Part shown: in pieces, positions 12,444-23,600 of the stretch
How the letters are laid out: the number at the start of each line of letters is the position of its first letter
How positions within the stretch are numbered: position 1 is the stretch's first letter
Assembly: GCA_026182355.1 (NCBI GenBank)
Contig: JAPFBL010000084.1
Coordinates: 13,293,001-13,357,000 of the forward strand
From: Hermatobates lingyangjiaoensis
Lineage: Eukaryota > Arthropoda > Insecta > Hemiptera > Hermatobatidae
Direction: 5' to 3'
DNA: 64,000 bases
Notes under the pieces: generated by a model
Seen by the model: only the letters and a program-made list of their open reading frames with translations
Told to the model about the DNA's origin: nothing
Databases searched by the model: none
Position numbers and translations under genes: made by a program

Positions 12444-14369
12444 TCAATTATATAAATATCAAATGCAAAACTACTTGTACGAAGAAGTTGTTTTCTATTA
12501 TGTAGAATAAAAAACACTAATATTTCAAGAAAATTGGTAAAACTTATATCTGGCAATGTTCACTTTGTATCCCTGAAGAGAATCCATCAATAAGACAAAC
12601 TATAAAATATTTTCAAGTTTTAATTACCGATCAACTTAATGGATGTAAATAAAAAAAAATCACTCACTGAAGCTATTGATTTTAGCTAGAACCTTAAAAT
12701 CATAATTATTTACAAATTAAAGACTCAGGTACTAAGCATAGCTATCAATTTTATTTATATTACGTTGAGGACAAGCATCAAAATAAATAGATCGTAACAA
12801 CTTCCAATAATAATAATACACAAATCGAAGTTAAAAAAAAGTAAGCGAAAGTATTAAAAAAAAGTGGAGAAGCAATCTCATATTTTAAAAATTCATTTTA
12901 TTCATCCTACAAATGAATTACTACATAATCTATGACAAACACAAACAAAAAAAAAACTAAATTGAACTACTTTTTACTCACGGAACAGAAAAAATAAAAT
13001 TGCTTAAAACGTGGTAGAGGTTCGTCATTCATTCCCCTAAATGGTATTTAAACCTCTGAAAATCTTTTCATCGAAGTTTACACAATTCAAACAAAGTTAA
13101 TGCCATTCCTCTACATTCTATACTCTCACTCTTCCTATATTGTTATTTACGGACCCCTTAACATTTCTTACAGAATTATGACTACCTGTCCATGAAAATA
13201 GTGCCAGATTTTAACAGAAAAAATGGATATACCATTTAACTTCATTAGAATAAATAATAAATATACTTTCTGCTGTAGTTTCCACTAATTCAATAAACTT
13301 CCACTTCTAAATCTGAAATGTGGAACGCATATTAAACTAATAAAACAAATTATTAATACTAAAACAATAACAAATGTGAATAAAAGTAAGAAACTACTAA
13401 CTTCTTACTTGCAAAAGAGACCTTCATATTGTAAACTTTAATTTATCAGAAAAGGACCACAATAGCAATTGTTATCACAATGCTGAACAATAAATTTCAA
13501 AATGCACACTTCACACTTGTCTTGCCATGTTATGTATTTCTAAACACTCTGTTTTGAATTATTGTACACGTATTAAAATGCTTAATAATTCTAGTTATCA
13601 CGTGTTACAAGAAAAAAAAATATTGCTTTTATGTAAATAATAATCTACTTTATAATGCAGAAGGAGAAAAAAAAAGAACTAGTAGTTTATTCTACATTTG
13701 AAATATTTCCTACATCATCACTAATTTAATAAGATTTAAAACCTACTAATTGGTTCCTGAATTCACCAACTACATTTGAAACGAAACAACGAATGAACTA
13801 AAACCTTTATAACTAACAGAATAAATTGTAAAATGTAATATTCTGAAAGTTCAACATTCTAGTTTCCGGTGCAATATATGCAAAATGTTTCTTTTGCATA
13901 CATTGTATTTTATGTTGCATACAGAACTACACAGTTCTGTATATCCACTCAACAAAGTAATAGCAAGAACAAAACACTGCGATGACTAATAACATTGGCT
14001 ACCCACATCAAAACATTGACGGATTTCTAAATAATGTAGCTCCTGATAAAATGTTTCTTACAGTCACTTTGTCACTAAAATCTCAATAGAGAAGAACAGT
14101 TTTTAAAATTTAATATTAAAGGGTCTTTAGTTAAAAGATTCAATGACACATATATCCGTGCTTAGTGACATTAATAATTACGCATGCACATGCAAAATAT
14201 ATTTAAACATGGAAAGAAGTGATATTATTAGAAGCCACCACTCTATTGCTCTGAATTTTTAAAAACCCTTAGTATTTCACAAAACTAAAAAGCAATAAAT
14301 TTCTAAGCATTACAATAAGTGGACTCTTCCCGAAACAGTTCAAATATTTTATTTTAATAGTAATATTAC
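12444..14369 (-). other. BPTF intron 2, 5' end: nothing distinct
   Basis: About 1.9 kb of AT-rich intron directly downstream of exon 2, with A-runs and no recognised repeat, exon or hairpin. Confidence 0.6.
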
Positions 14370-14530
14370 TTTGTGTGATTTGCAAATACTGCACTGCCAG
14401 TCATCTCTTGGAATTTGACTTAGAGGAGGTTCTAAGCACTCAATATGATAAACTGCAGGGCATGTTTCACAGCAAACTAAATCTCCAACACGATAACAAA
14501 CTCTGCAATGATCTTCATATGCTATGTTCC
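14370..14530 (-). CDS. BPTF: BPTF exon 2: N-terminal PHD finger
   Basis: A 161-base exon between a CTAG acceptor and a GTAATA donor; it is shorter than the usual ORF cut-off. It encodes DHCRVCYRVGDLVCCETCPA, then YHIEC and WQCSICKSH. This is the full Cys4-His-Cys3 zinc-binding set of the first PHD finger that follows the DDT region in BPTF. It completes the split Gly codon from exon 1 and ends in phase 0 after Lys. Only 64 bases of intron separate it from exon 1. The next intron is about 9.8 kb and holds Helitron copy 2. Confidence 0.93.
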
Positions 14531-14594
14531 CTAGAATAAATAAGCATTTAGTACACTTCTCAACACCGACAGAATCAAATAAAAATCAACTTAC

Positions 14595-15633
14595 CTTTAC
14601 CTTCATGTATAATGTCTTCTCGAACAGGATTAGTAATTAGAAACTGATCTGTTAAAAACTGAAGAACTTTTATTCTGCTTTCCACATCAGTAAATGGATA
14701 TTCACAATTACTTAAAATTTCAAGTAATAAAGCATCGAAGTTTTTATCACTTTCAATGTAAGATCTTAAAACTTCAGGCCAGGTCATAGCATCAATAAAA
14801 TAAAGGGATACATTAACACTGTCCTTCTGATCCTGAGGACCAAAATGTGTCTGCTGAGAATCTTCTTCCCTTAAAATAGCTTTTAACAACATGATGTGAA
14901 TTTCGGCAAGTAAATATGTTTGGTCTTCATACATAAGCACCGCGCAGAAATCTTCAAAACGAAATGGAGTTAAACGAACTAGAGTCCTAAAATGCCTTAA
15001 AACTTCATATATAGACAAAGCTCTCATTACATAATTTCTAGGGATCAGAAGATCATCAGACGATTCAGGCAACTGAAGGTGCGGAATTTCAATGTCTTGC
15101 AGCCAAATAGGAACGGGGCTGGGATTTCTCAAATAAGTATAGGACTTTCTGGTAGCACCACTAGCTGTACTGAAACTCGATATAGAAAAGTCACTATCAC
15201 TTAGTTCATCTTTTGGGCTTTCACTAGGAGTATCACTTAATAATTCATCTTCATGTTCACTTTTACCACTCGATTCTTCACCAAAATCCGATCCATAATG
15301 ATATTCTGAATCCTTGTAGTCCACAGATTCTGTATTATAGCCTCGCCTGTAAGAAGGTCTACCTCTCGTTGATCCCCTTAAATATTTTGAACGGCCTCTA
15401 GAACGAAAACTTCTTCTACTGCTCTCACTCCCGACAGGGGAAGAAGCACGAGAGGGCGTAGGAGTACTAGGCTGAGAATTGACTGTTTCTGAATCAACAT
15501 TAGAACTTAAGAGATATTTAGGTTTTTTCATTAAATGATATTGAAATTTTTTCGGTCTTTCCATTACCACAGATTTAGGGGGTCTCCCCCGTCGTTTGGC
15601 ACCTCTAGCAGACATTTCTATTACCACATCCAC
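14595..15633 (-). CDS. BPTF: BPTF exon 1: AT-hook, DDT domain, WHIM-type region
   Basis: This exon encodes 346 codons plus one base from the first ATG at 15633. A second Met at 15615 gives a start MSARGAKRRGRPPK, which looks more like known NURF301 starts, so the true start may be codon 7. The AT-hook GRPPK is at residues 16-20. A Ser/Arg-rich stretch (about 50-100) and an acidic Ser-rich stretch (about 105-160) follow. The DDT domain lies at roughly 195-255, with the segment YEVLRHFRTLVRLTPFRFED. The region after it (LREEDSQQTHFGPQDQKDSV onward, about 255-346) matches the ISWI-contacting WHIM-like part of the family. The donor GTAAGT follows base 14595. The first base of a Gly codon is left for exon 2. 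The exon faces AIMP2 head-to-head. Confidence 0.95.
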
Positions 15634-16524
15634 TTATTCACCAAAATTCTCCAGTAGTGGATAAGTAAGAGTACTTGTAAACAAACACAACTGACATAAC
15701 TTTATCAAGAAGGGTTCATGTTTGCTGCACAACTTTGCGCCATTTTCTACACTAGGTCACGTGACGATTAGACGCTTTAAAAGTGGGGAAAGTACAAAAC
15801 AGAACAACGCTCTGATACCGGGTAAATAGATAACATAAGCAATTAATATCCACCACAAGAAACCTGGAAAACTTTAACGCAACAAAGATTTTTTTCTATG
15901 AAAAGGTCAACGAAACCGTGAAGACTGAAGAGAAATACAGAATGAAACTAGAGGTCTGATTGGACGAAATCAGTCAGTCCATCAATGTAACAAATTCAAA
16001 TATAATCTGACGTCCAGTATAAAATCTGAAGTACACACTTAATAAACCATGTTATTTTATAAGAAAAAAATTAATCTGTAGCAGAATCTTTAGGCCAAAC
16101 TACTAAATCATTAAATACTGAACAAATATGGCGTCAGAACAATTCATGGTGTGCCTTCTTAATAGTATACATTTAATTTACATTAAAACTTCTAATATAT
16201 ATTTCTGATAATTCTGCTTCAAGAGGTATCATCAGATAAAACAAATATACTCAAATTAATATGTAATTATAAATAATATTTAAATTTGTTATTTATTTTT
16301 TTTCTAGAAAATTATGAAAAGCAAATTTCAACCCTAAGATTATATCAAATTAATTCTTATTGTTAAAAGACAATAATTCTGTTTGGTTGTTCAAAACAAA
16401 TGATCGTTTGTGTGTCTTATACGCAAGAAACCTCTTGCAGGTTATATTACACGGTGGTCTGAAATAAGACGCGTGAAAACGAAGTTATTCCTTTTAGAGA
16501 CTTAATAATATTAATGCCCGAAAA
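15634..16524. promoter_or_regulatory. Bidirectional BPTF/AIMP2 promoter region
   Basis: The two start codons lie 891 bases apart and point away from each other. The region holds a 10 bp palindrome GTCACGTGAC at 15756-15765 with a core CACGTG E-box (USF/MYC/TFEB-type), 123 bases upstream of the BPTF ATG. The BPTF side is less AT-rich than the surroundings. No clear TATA box was placed. Shared regulation is an inference from arrangement. Confidence 0.6.
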
Positions 16525-16794
16525 ATGTATTCAATGAGACCTGTGTTTGACCTAGAGGAAGAATTAAAGTTTAATTCCGGAATGTATAACATGAACAGTT
16601 TGCAGAGTACTTCTAATGATGTTTCTATGGAAATATTCAATCATTTGTATGATTCACAGCGCGTAATTTTAAATTTGATAAATGAAATTAAGAAATTATT
16701 GCAGTTATTGAGGTCCATGATAACGAGTAAAGTTGGTAATTGTGTACAAACTATGAACCAGCCTGAGAGAGAAGAGCCAATAGCAATTATTGAA
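16525..16794 (+). CDS. AIMP2: AIMP2 exon 1
   Basis: AIMP2 (p38/JTV-1) is the scaffold of the cytoplasmic multi-tRNA-synthetase complex. It binds lysyl-tRNA synthetase through its N-terminus and arginyl/glutaminyl-side partners through its helix and GST-like part. This exon gives 90 codons. The start MYSMRPVFDLEEELKF with MYNM about 20 residues later parallels the N-terminal LysRS-binding peptide of animal AIMP2. A leucine-rich helix follows at about residues 34-65 (FNHLYDSQRVILNLINEIKK). The donor is GAA|GTAACT, phase 0. The open frame continues past it by eight codons, which I treat as intron because exon 2 needs phase 0. Total predicted protein is 283 residues against about 320 in vertebrates. 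Confidence 0.85.
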
Positions 16795-16927
16795 GTAACT
16801 CCTACATTTAATTTTGACTTTCCTTAATTTTAAACACATTTGATATTTTCTGATTGCTTATGAAATTTAATATTTGTAATGAATTTTCTTCCTTTATTTT
16901 TATATAATGATGCTATAACTTTGTTGT

Positions 16928-16933
<6 letters not shown>

Positions 16934-16967
<34 letters not shown>

Positions 16968-17160
16968 ATGATCAAACCACAATAAGAAAATGTAACTAAA
17001 ATCTTTCAACCGTAACAAGCGGTCTTCGTCAGAGTCAAAAACCCAACTATTTTTGACTCTGACGAAGACCGCTCGTTACAGTTGAAAGATCTTAGTTACA
17101 TTTTCTTATTGTGGTTTGATCATTGATTGTTATTTCACGTGTTTATGTGAAATCTTTATA
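16934..17160. mobile_element. Fold-back element with 78 bp arms
   Basis: Left arm 16964-17041 and right arm 17050-17127 are near-identical inverted copies around an 8-base loop. A TA microsatellite lies on the left. On the right are a TTTCAC...GTGAAA hairpin (17133-17152) and more TA. Each arm read outward contains CTGACGA, a stem, then GAAA. A partial copy is at 61786-61930. It resembles two Penelope-like 3' tails joined head-to-head. Confidence 0.75.
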
Positions 17161-17200
17161 TATATATTGTAAACAGGAAAACGATCCTAAAGGACAACAA

Positions 17201-17292
17201 ACGTTCACGGGGAGTCACAAACACAGAACTAAGGAATAAACACACTTGTGTGTTTGTTCCTTAGTTCTGTGTTTGTGATTCACCGTGAAACG
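17201..17292. repeat. Second fold-back, about 45 bp arms
   Basis: The arm at 17201-17245 (with CACAAACACAGAACTAAGGA) is inverted at 17248-17292 with a handful of mismatches and a 2-base spacer. TATATA lies on both sides. It has no coding potential and can form a long hairpin in AIMP2 intron 1. Confidence 0.75.
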
Positions 17293-17804
17293 TATATATA
17301 TTATGACATTGAAAGGTTACTTAAGAAGATGAAAAAGATTTAGTTCTTGCCTCTCTTAAGAATCAGGGACGTGAATATTTTAAGACTTATTTTCACTATT
17401 TGAATGACCAATAAAATTTAATTTAAAGAAGGTGAAGTAATAATTCTTCAGTCCTGTGAAGGATTCAATTTTTTGGCCAAGTTTATTAGTGGTGGTTTTA
17501 ATTTAAACTCTTAGTTTCCACAAATGTATTAGTTTTAACATCATACCAGCATAAGTTGAACTTGGTAATACGGAATGTATTAAAGGAATAGGTTTATCAG
17601 ACATTTTAAGCTTTTAAATTATAATATTTCTAAATTGAGGTAGAAGAGTATGACCATTCTTATTTTATGTATTGACCATTAGATATGTATTGTATTGAAA
17701 GTCGACGTGTGGCTTTCCCATGTTGTTTCTATTTTATTTTGTTTGTGTTTTTGTTCTAAGCTGTGGACTGTTAATTAACTCACTTTGGTGTTAATTGTTT
17801 TTAG

Positions 17805-18039
17805 AGACGAATGATACATGAAATTGTGGTAAAAGCCAACATAGATGCTCCTCCGTACTCATTTGTGGCTCTACCAGTCATACTTGGAAATGACTTAAAT
17901 ATCACGTTTTCTCAGCACTATCTATCATCCGTTCCCATAAATGTAAGGCCGAAGAACGTATTCAAAGTGTTGAACAATCTACAAAATAGAAGTGATACAA
18001 TTCGTAATCATCTTAAAGTACGCCTTATTTGGACTCAAG
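17805..18039 (+). CDS. AIMP2: AIMP2 exon 2: start of the GST-like region
   Basis: Acceptor GTTTTTAG precedes 17805; donor CAAG|GTATTG follows 18039 (phase 1). It encodes RRMIHEIVVKANIDAPPYSF and continues to VRLIWTQ. The pattern D-V-ANP-PP / L-L / LIW matches the thioredoxin-like half of AIMP2. The upstream intron (16795-17804) contains two fold-back elements and a TA microsatellite. Confidence 0.88.
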
Positions 18040-18112
18040 GTATTGTTATTCCTATTGAAGCAAATGTGAATATTTCATATTAGCTATAATTTCAATTCAT
18101 TATGTGTTTTAG

Positions 18113-18459
18113 GTGCTACAAATGTTGTTTTGAAAAACATCCCTATGACAAGTGAAGTTAGTTTTTTAAGGTTCATACATTCTTTACTTAGTATTGAAGC
18201 AAACACTTCAATTGAAACAGTGCTTCAGTGTTATTTGGACCGTATTGAAAGTACAGGATTAGAAAGCCTTTGCTGCTTAGCTGATGGAAGGAAATGGCTT
18301 CTTGATGGAAGCCATGGTCCTACAATTCTTGATTTAGCGGTATGGTCTCAGATGATGGTAGATCGTAATGTACTACAATCCCATCCTCTCCTTATGTGGT
18401 TTAAAGGTTTTACCAATCATGTTAAAACCAAGATACCAATATTGAGTTTATATTTTTAA
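18113..18459 (+). CDS. AIMP2: AIMP2 exon 3: GST C-terminal-like domain and stop
   Basis: Starts after TTTTAG, 73 bases beyond exon 2, and completes a Gly codon. It encodes ATNVVLKNIPMTSEVSFLRF, a helical region, and KWLLDGSHGPTILDLAVWSQ. The last matches the L-G--LT-AD-V-W segment of the GST C-terminal fold of AIMP2, EF1-gamma and related proteins. It ends TAA at 18457-18459. The AIMP2 GST domain serves for protein docking, not catalysis. Identity is based on the whole three-exon protein. Confidence 0.88.
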
Positions 18460-19020
18460 AAAAATCAAAGCCTGTTTATAATTTGTGAAGATATATTTTT
18501 CTCAGAAGTTGAGTGGATTATCCTTGCATTAAAATGGATTCAATACTGAAATATCATTTCCTTTTAAAGAGGATGCAACTTTTTAATTTGATGCACTTGC
18601 GTTACAAGTGTTAGAAACATATTGTTTCATTTGATACTGATTTTGATATAACATTTGTTATTCCAGAATTTTTAAAAGTGTTGCCTTCTTCCGAAAGCTA
18701 AACCTTAAAACTAAGATAGCTATGTTAAACTCATCTTTTTAACAACCAGATGTTTTGTGACAAGATTTTTAAATGTATTTTCGCAATGAAATACTGTTTA
18801 CCTTTAATGAACTCCTAAAACTTGTATTGTTTAATTAATTGGATGCAAATTATAAAGTATCATGTTTTTTTCATTATAAGACTTACAGGTTGATTGAATT
18901 TTTTTTAACTTTGCACACTTCTTTACAAGTATTATAAGTATTTCATATAAATGAACTTGTTATATCAGAATTTTGAAAATTTTGTCTTTTTTTCTGTTAA
19001 TAAACCTCATTTCAGTTGTT
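18460..19020 (+). other. AIMP2 3' UTR with poly(A) signal
   Basis: An AATAAA hexamer at 18999-19004 lies about 540 bases after the stop and is followed by a T/GT-rich stretch. The sequence between is AT-rich with no other gene. The transcript end is probably near 19020-19040. Confidence 0.55.
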
Positions 19021-19214
19021 TGAACATAAGTCTATATTATAACTAACACTTTGTGGTTCAGTTCTTTATACCCGTTGTTTGCTTCATCTTATTATTTATT
19101 AAACATTTATTTAATGAATAGTGATTGATTCTAAATCTACATAACCAATCGAGTGGTCTGAATGTTCACATTTATTTATTGATTAATGTTGTTTCAACGA
19201 TTTTAAAAGGTATA

Positions 19215-20640
19215 TTCCCAATATAGATAGATAGATAGAAAATAAACCGATCCCCATGCGGGTGGAAAACGTCATCCCTTTTTTGTTCTTTTGTTTGATC
19301 GGACGTATGGGTACAACCACTCAGGTCAGTGTCTAGAACTGTTGTCCGAGTTCCGTTCCCTTTACCAAATTGTTAAGGTATGCAGCAGGGTTAAAGCCCC
19401 GACTGTTCGGGTTTGGAAATAACTGTCTGCGGCCTTCTAACGTAGAACAGTCTCTAACTAAGTGGATTGGAGTTTCTTTTGCCTCTTCACATAGTCTACT
19501 ATGTCGATCCTCTTAAGAGAACGACATTTTTCAAGTGAGTTCTGAAGCACCCGCGTCCAGTCAGTAGGCCTACAACCAACTTCATCTGACTCCTTGGGAA
19601 CCACAGTAGGGCACGTGTGAGTCCTGGGTTCCTCTCTGGTAGCAACCATTTACAATGGGAACCACCTCTATAGGATTCACTGTTCATTTATAACCTAACC
19701 TGTCACTTCACCTTTAATCCTGCCATAGGGTATGGGCAGCGCAGGCTGGGGTCCTATAAAAGGGGTGATAACTGATTTTTTGGCAATCTTATCAGCTTAT
19801 CCCTTTGTGACTAGGAATCCAATCTATTGACCAATTATGGTGGTGAGCCATGTCAGTCAGTCCTTCCCAACATTAAAGCACCAGCTTCGAACCAGTTTGA
19901 GTTCCGTCTAGCGCTTTCAATGAGGCCTGACTATCTGATAAGATTCATATACATAGATCCTTTAAGCGTTTTTCCTTGCATTTCCATACACAGACAAGAA
20001 TCTCTGCTTGGAAGATCGTAGGTGATGTACCAAGCAGAATTGATAAAGTACTCCTAGGATATTTTTGGAAGCATCCGGCGCCACTTCATAACCGAGCCAT
20101 CACTATATGATGATACCTGTTTATTACAGGATCCGCTTGATGGCTCTTTGTGAGTGTTACTCTTTATATCAACACCTTAGTTTCAATACAATACAGTTTG
20201 AGTGACCATGCCATTAGAGATCATAAGCAACGAAGGTATGTTAACCTCATTTATGATACTCTGATGGCCCCCAAAACAGGTGGTCTTTGTCTATTGTTGG
20301 TTTTTCTGCAAGTGCTGCGCACCCATTTTCGTCATTGCTTTAATATGCATGCAGGTCGAGTGGTGGAATATCAGCCAGTACTTCCAGATGTGGGGACCAA
20401 AAAGTCACTCCGAGCAGAGTTCCATACTCGGAAAAGGCTAATTACTACTGGGAGGACGCCAGGTATCCCTGAGGCTCCTTGGAGACACACATCCTGCATC
20501 CCTTCGGCACGGTAGTTCGCCTAACACCTTGGGATTGGGAGTCAGAGCCTTTACCGTTACCGTTAGCCTTTACCAATAAGAAAAAGTTACCAGGTTCCAC
20601 CATGAGGAAGTGGGGTTGACTTGAAGATAGAGGCAGGGTC
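19215..20640 (-). pseudogene. Non-LTR retrotransposon relic, RNase H and 3' end
   Basis: Minus-strand frames, broken by stops and shifts, give in order SDSQASLKALDG-like (about 19890-19920), DWIPSHKG (about 19808-19832), KLVVGLLTGRG and KETPIHLVRDCSTLEGRRQ (about 19400-19580). This is the RNase H domain and C-terminal zinc-like region of arthropod Jockey/I/R1-group elements. The 3' end carries a short tail of TATC units (19225-19238 on plus, GATA). An upstream part to about 20640 is compatible but too decayed to assign. The exact clade is not determined. Confidence 0.7.
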
Positions 20641-23600
20641 ACACATGGCACTCTGTACCTTCCTTCGAGCCCTACCCCCAATATATTGTTAACGTTTTGA
20701 AGAAAAATCAATTTTAGAAGTGTTTTATAAACATGATTCAGTCGGGAGAACCATACGATACTTTTATTACAATTAAGTTTACTCTTGAAGGTAGATGTGG
20801 ATCTCCCAGACCGATCAAAAACACTATACAACATTCGAATTAAGACGGATTTATTATTAGATATTTATGTATAAATAACTAATATACATACTCTATATTT
20901 GCCTCTATGAAATAACCTTTATCTATCTAACAAAATTTGTCGTGCATTACATAACAAGTATTTTGTCGTAGTGCGTTCTTAGAAATATATCGTAACTTAT
21001 CTGGAAGAATCAACGACAAAGGTGAAGGTTTCTAGGAGACTTTCAATCCCATCCCCAGAAAAAAACTTTCGATACCTTACAAAATAGTTTAGATTGAATT
21101 ACGATGATAAATTCACTTAGTGGGTACTAAGTGAAATAGCAGTGAAACAAAAAATATCTATTTAATATAAAATAATGTCGTAACAATTCAAAAATATTAT
21201 TTTTTAGAGAATTGAAAGAAGTGGAACGAAAGAATATTCAAGAATTGAATTGAAAAGTATATTTTGTGTTATCACCCGTTAAGTTTAATTATACCATTGA
21301 AGTAAACAATTATTATTGTAATACCATTAAAATAAATCTCATATGAGATGCCATACGACTTTCGTTTGCCTCAGTATGCATGTACAGGTTTTCAGAAATT
21401 AAATTATATATTCTTGGTTAGAAATTAATCAGAATAAATAACCAATACTGATAATAGTCGCGCTGTACTAAAAATTTATCATTTAAATTTCACTAAAATA
21501 ATTGAACAGCAAACATACAGACACTCGAAAATCGATTTAGATCCAAATAATAATTTTACTACCTTCTGTTTAATATCTGTATTGACTCATTCATAGACCT
21601 TTGAAGGATTCTTTACTCTTAATAAATAAATAAAAAAAAAATGTATTTAACAGCTTTTTAAACTTTTGACCCAGAAGGAAAATTTTTACTCGTATTGTAC
21701 CTTATACATATTAAATGTCAACTAGAAATCCTAAAAACAGTGATTTTGTTAAAAAATATGAAGATTTCTACTAAATTGCAAAAAAGTTTTTTTTCAGATT
21801 AAGTACCATTTACAAAATACATCATTTTCGCTGAGCTTACTGTTCCGTATGAGGGCTTACAATAACTCGAATATCAAATTTGATGATTATACTTTTTTTA
21901 TATATATATATATATATATCCTGCACATTGCAGAATTGGAACCCAGGGCATCTCAATATGGATTTTTCCGTTGAAAACTCTGTATCTAAATTTTGATCCG
22001 AACGCAATACTTTTCAGTTTTCCATTTCTTGTAGAGAGTAAATGAGAATCAAAATGTATATGAGAGTACAAAGGGAGTATAGGCTAAATCAAAGAAACTG
22101 CTTTAAATACTTAGCAAACAGTAAGCTTTTGGTTATTAAACGTCAGTTTAAAAAAGAAATTCTCTGTTTCTACTCCAGTAACATTTAGTCATTTTTCACA
22201 TTTTGAATGTCCACCACACTGCAACCTTTAACTTTCCTAGTTAATTCATCCTGTCGTATAAACTTTTGACTCTTCTTTTTATTTGAAACTTTTTAAGGCC
22301 TTATGAGCTACTTCGGTTTTGTTCAAAAGACCATAATTAAATGTTCGATATTTCTGAATTATTTTTTTTGTTGATGTTGCTCTACGGTATGTATTATAGC
22401 CCATATATTTTTGAGAAGAGTAGAAATATTTCAATTGGGACAACCAGCAAAGATCTTTTTATAAAGATAGAAAAGAAAATAGATAAAGCTAGTTGTCCAT
22501 TCTTGTTTGAATTTGTTTTGCAATGCCAGCGCCAAACACTACTGATTTCCAGAAAGAAAAGATGCAATACGTCATGTTTCTTGTGTAATTCAAGTAGACC
22601 GTGAAATCTAACAACCAAAACCTAAACTACAGACTAATATTAGGAAAATGTGGGAATTTTAAAATTGACCTCGTCTGATAGGGAAAGAATTTTTCCTTAA
22701 TCTAACTTATGGCATGTTTCATTCGGGATGTGGGACAATTAGTATTCAAATTTACTAAATAAGCAAAAAATGACGTCATGGAAGAATGTTTAAAAAATTT
22801 GATTATGGTGTTTTCCTAAAATATATGCATACTTTATGATAAATCAGGAATTTTGTTCTTTTTTTTTTCAAATGGAATGTGGTACGTTTGTATAGTTGAT
22901 GTACCGTGCTACGGAATCATCATTGTAATTCAAAGACTTTCAGATGTAATCCTGGTGAGAAATAAGCATATTCATTTCATTAGTGCAATTTATATAAATC
23001 ACTTAAAATATTTTGTGGGGAAGTTAACTGTATTGCTGAATCGACTTTCTTTAGATTCCTGAAAAGTGTTCTGTTACTTTAAATTTTCACTTCAATATTG
23101 AATCTTTAAATATATAAAGTTGCAGTTATTCATATAGCTGTAAAATGTATGATCGTTCTGTGAATGCATTCTCAAATGGCTTAATAGTCATTTTCCTCCT
23201 TTTTGTGTGTCTATATTCTCTTGTTTAAAACTTGTATTAATACCATCAATATGCTATTTTTGCCTATCAAACATTATATTTTTTGTTTCAATATATGTTT
23301 TTTTACAGAACATGGCAAAAACAAGCTTCACCTTAGAACCACTTCTTTATTCTAGAATAACAGTGCAATAACCTCTCACATTCATTCAACTATGTAACTA
23401 CAATTAATAGTTGCTAATTAATTAATACTATTAGTTCCTAACACAATCAAGGGTAATTTAAGTGTAAAATATATAGTTTTTTTCTACCATAGTTTTTCAC
23501 CACTGAAAAGTGTAACTACAGTTCCGGAAGAAGCTAAGGTTATTGCTGTTAAACAGTTGACTTATTAACTTACAGTTTTAATTTCACCCATCTAATGAAG

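Larger units (their letters stand above)
1..15633 (-). other. BPTF: BPTF/NURF301 locus, 5' half (gene-level entry)
   Basis: Nine exons on the minus strand join in consistent reading phase and read as the N-terminal part of BPTF (Drosophila NURF301/E(bx)). This is the largest subunit of the ISWI-containing NURF remodeller, which slides nucleosomes and reads histone marks in the nucleus. Domain order is AT-hook, DDT, WHIM-type region, PHD finger, the RHGRKY-containing block, a coiled basic segment, an acidic linker, then the conserved segment that opens at the left edge. The later part of the family (C-terminal PHD fingers and bromodomain) lies outside the window. Introns range from about 60 bp to 9.8 kb and hold most of the repeats at 1-14 kb. 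All introns used have GT-AG ends. Family identity is very likely; the exact borders of the short linker exons are less certain. Confidence 0.93.

Noticed and set aside
16795..16827. Extension of AIMP2 exon 1 to the stop at 16827 as a 100-residue protein
   Set aside because: Exons 2 and 3 clearly belong to AIMP2 and splice in phase from 16794; the short form would lack the GST-like domain.
20150..20515. 121-codon plus-strand open frame
   Set aside because: It is antisense to the minus-strand retrotransposon relic and shows no motif.
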